Notes under the pieces: generated by a model
Seen by the model: only the letters and a program-made list of their open reading frames with translations
The model's database searches: none
What the model was told of the DNA's origin: nothing
Assembly: GCA_028023455.1 (NCBI GenBank)
Contig: JAQFVV010006208.1
Span: forward strand, 5,438,963 to 5,502,962
Source: Epiperipatus broadwayi
Lineage: Eukaryota; Onychophora; Udeonychophora; Euonychophora; Peripatidae
DNA length: 64,000 nucleotides
Direction of reading: 5' to 3'
Program-made: the position numbers and the translations under genes
Shown: positions 48,001 to 57,000 of the stretch, one piece after another
How the letters are laid out: each line of letters opens with the position of its first letter
Numbering within the stretch: the stretch's first letter is position 1

Positions 48001-51000
48001 AAAATTTAATCTCTTCAAATATATGCCATTATACTTGTCTCTCCATTATGATTATAGTTCATCTTGCTACGAATATGAGAACATCATAAGTTCCCAAAAG
48101 CATTAAGCCGTAGTTAATTTACAGAAATGACAACTTTCTCTATAGTTGAGTATAAGTGCACTTATTACATTTATTAAATTCCATCTTGAATATTCTCTTC
48201 TTTGTTTCTCATGCATGGTATGTTCAATACGTAATAAAACTTCTGCAGATAAATACTAAATTATGGTGATGTCATCATGTGTAACAAAGATCCGGGTCAA
48301 TTGATAAAAACTAGTTTTGCCAGAAGTGCATCTTTGTGATTATTTGTTCTTTTACAAATAGCTTTATCCATAAAGTGTATCGAGTTTATAAGTTTTATTA
48401 TGTATTGAATATTACTAAAAATCAAAGAGATTATATTCTTCTTTTGTTTACTATATTTTATAAATAATAACATATTATTTTATCAGATTAAGTGGTCTGT
48501 CCCCTTTTCTTGGTGATAATGATGCTGAGACATTAAGCTATGTTTCCCAAGCTGACTGGAATTTTGATGATGAATGCTGGCAAGATGCAAGTGATGATGC
48601 CAAAGATTTTATTTCAAAGTTGCTACTAAAAAATAAGAAGTAAGATCTACCACAAATATTAATTAATTTCTACTGATTTCTTTTAACATTGTATTATATA
48701 ATATGTATGTTGTATGTTTTTTTCCTTCCACATTATAAATTTATCGGTATCCTTACACACCAATACACATATATAACATTCTTTATGATCATTTAAATAG
48801 TAAATGCTATTAGAGTAAATGACACAAGCATTCAGCAATATGTAAGAATAAGAAAAACGTATTCCCAATTAAACAAGTAGACCAAAATGCAGGCAGTGGT
48901 GAAGCTAAGTATCAATTGTAATATTAATTAGAGAGAAAAGCTTGCTTCCTTCCAGTTTATAGCTCATACGTTGTTAGCTATAAGCCATGCTTCTTTGATT
49001 TTATGCCTAGGGTCGTGGTGTTCTATGCATGCGATAGAAGCAAATGATGGTTCAAATATATAACTGGTGGACCTTTTTCATTGTAAAAAGATGGAATTAT
49101 ATGTGGGTTTAATCAAGATATGAATGGAGAGAGATATGACAGGATTCACCGTAGTATGTGGCATTGCTGCTGATCTGGGGGGTGTCACTTCCTTACTTAG
49201 TTCTTTTAGGTTATAAAGTAGATTGTTTTGAATGACTTAAAAAGCAGGAGCTATGAATATTAATCAATCTAATTATTTTATTATAAGACATTTATTAAAA
49301 GGTTGATTTTTTATTTAATTTCTCAAGAGCGCTCAGCCAATGAATATTACAATTTGTAACTTAGTTTCACCATTGCCTGCATTTTAGCGCATTTAAACAT
49401 ATTACTTATTTAATTGGGAAGTCTACATTTTTTTATATTTAACAAAATAAAAAAAGTGTCTTTTTATTCTAAAACTTTGTAACAAATATTCAAATGATAA
49501 ATAATATATGTGTGTATGTACGTGTTCACTTTAGACAAATATACATTACTACAATAAATATAAAATACATATAGTCAGATAGCATCACCATTGCAAATAT
49601 TATATATATACAATTTGTTTTGTATAGGTTAAATTCTACCTAAGCATTTACATAATGTATATTCATTAAAAGCCATTCAACACTTAGACAATCCCAATAT
49701 CAATAACAATCAACAATTTCAAACTGTTGTCAAGGCAACTTTCTTTTAACAATATATTATATATATTTGCTATACATAAGAAATCTAAATACTTAGAAAG
49801 GAATTATTTTGATATTAGAAAAATTGTTCAAGCTATAAATATACTTTTTCACTTTTAGTACTCTGTCCATTATATTCTATCACCTAAATTATTATTATCT
49901 ATCAGCTTTTAAAGTATAACAATAACCTTTGCAATCATTAAAATTCCTATTTATATATATATATAAATAATCAAAATTACCTCTAAAATGCAACCAATGG
50001 TTTCACTGCTCCAAGCAGACTTCTCATATGTAAAGGACTAAAAGAAAACAATATATTTAAACTCAACATTACCCACAATTCCACTTCCCATACACCCTTA
50101 ATACTAAAAGAACTTTTAAAAAAGTTAATTGCTTCAGAATCATACATTTTTAATAATAAAGATTCTTTCTTTTTATTTCATTTTTCTGTTATTTATTCTA
50201 TCAGATTCAAGTTTACAAAGTTTTATATTTTTAAATAAAAGCATTTCAAACCTGCTACTGTAATATGAAATGTAACTTCGAGAATTTAATGAGCTATATC
50301 TTGGAAAATGTAACAAACAAAATATACATAGAGATAAGCTTTATACTGTAAAATTAGCAAAATATGCCCAGTGCACTTTCGACTACTTAATCTCAATAAT
50401 CATAATCATGGCCTTGACGGTGAAAAGAAAATTGTGCCATTTATTGAAGACGAACTATAATAGAGAATTTACATATTTGAATGATAAATAAGTTTTTTAT
50501 ATTGGCCATTTTTTTAAAAGGGGGATGTAGGAATCTTTTTTGTTAATTGCGTATTTATTTTTGGCAAGATGCCAGACCTCTTTCACTTCCACTTTCCAAA
50601 AAATGGCCAATATGAAAAACTTATTTGACATTCAAATATGTAAGTTCTCTATTGTGTTTCTTCATTAATAAATGCCACAATTTCTTTTCAACTGTCAATG
50701 CCGTGATTATGACTATTATGATTAAGTAGTTAAAAGAGCACTAGGCTTACTTTGCTCATTTTACAGTATAAAGCTTATCTCTAATACAGTTCTGCATATA
50801 TTTTGTTTGTTTAATATAAAATGAAATTTTGATAATGGATGTAAACAATCCCTTAACATTAACCGGGTTTTTGATATCTAATTTTATATTGAAAAATTTT
50901 ATTAATATCTTTATCTTCCTTTAGTTACTTAATTTTGAAAATGTATTTAAATGATTAAACATTATCTAAATAAGTTTATGAAGAAAACATACACACAAAA

Positions 51001-54000
51001 CCTAATTTCTAATTTAATAAACCTCACAATGTTAATGTATAACAATGAAACAAAACTGTATAGATCACTGTTAATTTTAAATTTAATTTTAATTATAAAT
51101 AGAATGACTATTGCAGATAGTGTACAACATGTGACAATTTAATTCCCACCTTCATAAAATATAGAAATATAATCTAATAGATTTCAAAAATAATCCCCTT
51201 GTGCATTTGTAGGTTGATTAAAATGGTGTTTCCATTTCTGGAAGCACACCTGGAACTCATTTTCAGGAATACTGTTGAGCGGCTGTCTTATATTCTTTTT
51301 GGATATCAGTTATAGTAGGAAATCATCTTTTCAGTGTAGTTTTTAATTTTGGAAATACCAAAAATAATAGGGAGCTAACTGGTGAGTAGGCAGGATGGTT
51401 TAGTTCTATAATTGATTTTTTGGCCAAAAAGTCTCTCACAATGAGCGCACTATGATCCATTTTTATGCCAAAGCAGATGCACGGACATTTATTATCTTCT
51501 CAATAGCTAACTAACAGCTAGAACTATCAGTTTAAAATTTACATACGTGTTAACGTAAACATTTTCAAACACAAATGTTCAATAGTCATGTGATTTTGAT
51601 ACAATTAAATCACGGGTGACACCACTTAGCCATTCCAGGAATTAAATTATCGCACCTCATGCATGCCATAAATTAGCTATCATACTTATTTATAGATTTT
51701 ATTTTTGATGTATTCAGTTTTGTAAAATTAAAACCAGTTTTGTGTGTGTGTGTGTGTGCCTTGACAGTAGTTTGAAAGTGTTGATTGTTAACGATATTGG
51801 AATTGTCTAAGTGCTTACATGATTGCTACAGAATAATTTTGAATATGTTCAATTTATATATAAACGATGTTTTACATTCTAATAATTATGCATTTATTTT
51901 AGCAAAAGAATGACCATTAAAGAAGCCTTAAATCATCCTTGGTTAACAGTAAGTTTCTCTTTCATTTTTTTTTTTTTTTTGTAATTGATATAATAAACTA
52001 ATAAATATTTATTTTTTATAATCATTGTTTTGTTTTTATCGCACTATATCATGATTGTTTTACTAATTTAGGGAGAGGGCCGTGTTAAAGAACTTAGCCA
52101 GGAAGAAATTGAGAGTGGAGTAAGTAGCACCCAGATGCTGCCCCCTAATGTAACATCTGAGTGCACAATACTCTGCGTGATTTGTATTCACCTTTCTTTT
52201 TTGCTCACCTGATAACCTTTAGGTTTTCACTTCATCAGTCACATTTAACCACAAAATAATAGCCATCAGTGTAATATGATTTCATCAAAAAAGTAGAAAT
52301 TTTTATTAAATTAGCATTTTTAAAATCTTAAGCTTTACTTTAATTTCATTTTAGTATCATATATTCTTGAAATAACCATATGCTATTGAAAAATAAACAA
52401 AAACTAATAAATCTAGTGGTAATTAACTATTATATAGTCTTTCAATCCACAGAAGTACTTTCGGTTAATTTCTTAACTCTTCTCAACTGCTGTTAAATTC
52501 AAAAAACAAAATGGAAAGCAAACGTCATCAATTCAAATCCAATGAATCCCGAATTTTAACATTAGCAGCTAACATTAAACTTCAGGATTCATGGGATTTG
52601 ATGACATTTGCTTTCCATTTTGTTTTTTGAATTTAACGGCAGATGTGGAGGGTTAAGAAATTAACCAAAAGTACTTATGCAGATTGAAAGACTGTATATA
52701 ATAGTTAATTACCATTATATTTATTAGTTTTATTGTTATTACAATAGTTTTTAATTAATAGACATTTTATTTGTATTATATTAATATAGGTATATATATA
52801 CTATTCTTGATCCTTTGTTTCTCAAGAAATTGAAGAAAATAAACAATAGATGTAGAAAAACAACAAAACTGACCATAAATAAAAATTATAGAAATGGACA
52901 GTTTAATAATTGTTCACTGAAATCACATGTAAAATACAATTCTGATTTTATAATTCTGTTACAAACCTGTTATTTGCAAAAAGTGTGTGTGCACTTATAT
53001 ATAATTTTATTACCTGAGTAATTATCTGTATTTAAAAAAAATTGATTGATTAGTTAGTTACAAGTACAGTATATACTTTTTCTATTAAACTTGTTTTTAT
53101 TTCATTTTAAATTCTATTAAATGAAAATTAAAACTTAAATTTTGGCTTTTATTTTTTAAAATTTGGAGTTTAGTATACTTGTAGTTGATTCATTCTGGGA
53201 TTTAAAGTAAACTAAAATACTATACTTGGGGAAAAAAATAGAAATAAGAAGTTTGTGATAATAAGTTTTAAAATCATAGAATAAAAGAAACTTGGGTGTA
53301 ATTCTATTGGAAATGAATTCACAAAAATGTTCTTGAAATAAATCGAGATACTGCAAATCTCTAGCGCTCATTACAATACATAACTGACAGCCAGTCAGAT
53401 GTCAAGGATAGCTGTCTAAAATGACATCAAACCTAAACACCCAACAAAGATTTTACAAGAAAAGGGCAGCCATCCTTATCTCAACTTTTCTTTCTATATA
53501 TCTAAGCCAGTCGTAAGCATTTAGGTTTGAAAGCTTGAAGCTTTAAATATCTTCACAATTAACTCACTGAGTCTAAATCATAAACGTACAATGCGAAATC
53601 CTATGGTTTACTACGAAGTAGTTTTTAGAATGCATAACAAGCAGTAAAGTATGTAAATAATATTTTAATTTGCGAAGCGCCGATAGTTGAAAACTGAAAT
53701 AAATCGAGACTTGAACACAGACTTTCAAGCTCCCTTTAACTATCCAGTCTATCTCATAGAACCGATACACATAACCACACACATGTGAAAAAGATGTGAT
53801 CTCCTATACACGTATTTCATGCTGGACCAGCACTCACTAGTTGGTCCAGATCAACTCCCACACATGTATATAATCAATATTCGGTTTAAGATAATAAATC
53901 TTCAAACTTTAATGGACAGACTTCAATCTAGTTCACTCTCCAACTCATCAGCCAGTCATTCCACTGAAAATCTGATGATGGAATACCTAAATCCTTTATT

Positions 54001-57000
54001 GATGCCAATACTATTGTCATGCCCATGTTAACTTTTGATCATTCTGATTTATCATGTATAGGACCTTAATCATTTAAATACACAGAAGAGGGATGGACAG
54101 AATACAGGCTCAATCTGCAATATTTGATTTAATACAAGTATAATTTATATACTTGGAGTTTTAGTCAACATGACATGACAATAATATTGGCATCAACAAT
54201 GAATTTGGGTATTCCATCATCAGATTTTCAATGGTATGGAGAGCTGATCAGTTGGAGGGTGGAGTAGATTGAAGCCTGTTTATTAAAGTTTGAAGATTTG
54301 CTATCTTAATATAAGCTGAACACTGATTATATATGTGTGTGTGGGAAAAGATGATCTGGACCAATTGATTAGTGCTGGTTCAGCATGAAATGCATATATT
54401 GGAGATCAATATCTTTTTCACATGTGAGATAGACTGGATAGCTGAAGGGATCTTGAAAGTCTATGTTTCTTGTTCCAACATATTTTGCTCCCAGATTTAG
54501 CATCGTATAAATAATTTTAGCTTCACTGAATACATCACTTCACCATGTATGTTATTTCACTGCATCAGTTGATGATGAAATTATTCTTCTGAAACATAGT
54601 TTGGAATAAATTAATAATGTTGTTGAGAATAATATTTCATCAAGGATGGTATGAGGCCTCATTTTTGAGTTCTAATTCTTGCGAGAACTTCCGTATATAT
54701 TTGCGTATGTCATTTTCATTCATTATTTTGATTTATTATATTTTATTTCTGTTATAGTAAATTATTTATTTATTTATTTTATTAAATAAAATAAGGACGA
54801 GAAGAAAATGATAAATTTAAAATTGCCAGAACTTTACCAAGATTTATGCGGCATTCAAGAAATAACTTTATTTTATGGTATCACATCTTTTATTTTGGCA
54901 ACATGTGCATAACATGAAGACGATGATCATGTTTTGAACTGGATCATAAAGTTTACTTCAAAATATATAATTGAAGATTTTTTTTCCAACATGTAATATT
55001 TTAAAAAATCTTGAAGTTATATAAATCTTGAACAATTACTTTAAAAATTTTATTACTTATGCTATTCATAAAACGTAAATCATAATTTTGTGAATATTTA
55101 ATTTTATTTTCTAACACACAGATAGTATAATAAATTGAACAGTTAGGATTATTCCTCCTAATACATGTGCTGTACTGTTTTTTATATCAACTAACAGTGT
55201 CTTGTTTTTTTTTTCTATATGTCAAATGCATTGACTGGGAAGCGAACCTGGGCCAGCTACTTGGAAGGCAGCTATGCTAACCACTAGGCCACCAATGCTT
55301 GTGTCTTGTTGAGTATTGAGGAAACTTGAATACTCAACAAGAGATCGTTAACTTAATATAAAATACTACAGCGCATGTGTTAGAATGAAAAATTCTTGCT
55401 GTTTAATTTTGTAAATAGAAATTTAAAGGATTTGCAAATCTCTAATTACTAAAGTTAATATTAATTCTAGTTTTTGAACATTATATGTAATTAGTGTGAT
55501 ATTAAAATTATATATATGTACAAATATAAATAAATAAATAATCAATCAAACAAATTCACATTCTGCAACTAATGCTTTGAAGTATAAAATCTGAGTTGTA
55601 TTTTACATGTAGTTTAAATAAGAGTCATTATGTTGTCTTTATCTATAATTTAGAATATCATTTCGTGGTATTATAATTTTCCTGCATATCAGTTTTGTTC
55701 TACATTCTTTTCAAAAAACAATTGATTAATGTTTCACTACTTGGTGAATGCTATTTATATATGATGTAATAATTAGTTGCTTGGGAGGTTATGTGATGTT
55801 CAACCACTTAGCATCAAGTTGATGTTTTTCTTTAAACTTTATTTAGAATAGATTCGATAACCTTTAATTCTACTATGTTACTATTTTAAAACATAGACCT
55901 ATGCTTTTTTAATTTGCAGTAGACTGAAAAATCAAAACTAATTAAGATAATAGAAACATGATATAATATTTATATCATTAAGGTTTATTAATTTATAGAA
56001 ATTTACGTAAGCATTTTTTTCATTGAAAATAATCGATATAAATAATTTATTTACTTAATCGCATTATTATATTTTTTTAATGTAAGTGCGTTCAAAGTCA
56101 AATAAAGAAGGTTAATTAAATAAATCGAAACTTATGCTAAAATAATAAAGCCTAGTGATCATCAAAAGTTAAAGATCATCTTTGTAATCTTGGCCAGATA
56201 ATAGATTACAGAGATCTCGAGTAATAATAATCTACTTGTATATATAAATAAAATAAATAATTTGGAATAGTTGTGTAACATAAGAAAATAAATTAATGAA
56301 TTATTTTAAAATATAATATATGATACATCATAATGCTACGAAATATATTACAACCAAATATTATAATGCCCACAATTATATAAGATTATGTAATGAGTTG
56401 TTTCGTAAATATATTGCTCTATGCTGAACACGGTGCTTGAATATCCCACAGTCCTCGAAGCAACTAATCATTTATATTATTTTATTGTAGGGGTTTTGTG
56501 GCTTGGCAAGTGTCTATATATTTCAGACAAAGCTGTGGCATCTCTTCTTATTTCTAACAAAAAAAATGAAATTGTATCACCATTCACAATCGTGAAGAGC
56601 AGCAAATAAAGTTAGATGTATTTATTTTAATTTGGTTTGGAGATAGGTTAAGAAATGATTCATTTTATAGCAATCTAACTCTGTGACTTTCACAATATCT
56701 TTTGCAGAATGAAAAATATTCATTAAAATAAAGCAAAGTATAATAGTTCTGAAATGTGAACGATATTATTAGCCATAGAATGTCTCCAATGGCAAAAAGA
56801 AAATATCTGATAACTTACTGTTTAAGATTCCATCATAAGTTATAGAAATTATGTAATAAATATGTTTTTACTCTAAATATAAAAGTGTATTCATAGTTAT
56901 AAGAATTCTAATAGAGTTAGAGCTGCATGTTTTTTATCTTTTGTTTTCTAACAATTAAAATAAGTTTTAATATTATGAGTTGAAGCAGTTAAAGAGAATT

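Noticed and set aside
54520-54620. Hammerhead in GTTGATGATGAAATTATTCT ... TGAAACATAG
   Set aside because: A CUGAUGA-like string and GAAAC are present, but no stem II or stem I pairing could be drawn.
19462-55300. Functional tRNA-Gly genes
   Set aside because: The tRNA-like units have anticodon-arm deletions or insertions, A-rich tails and, in one case, a target duplication; they are SINE copies.
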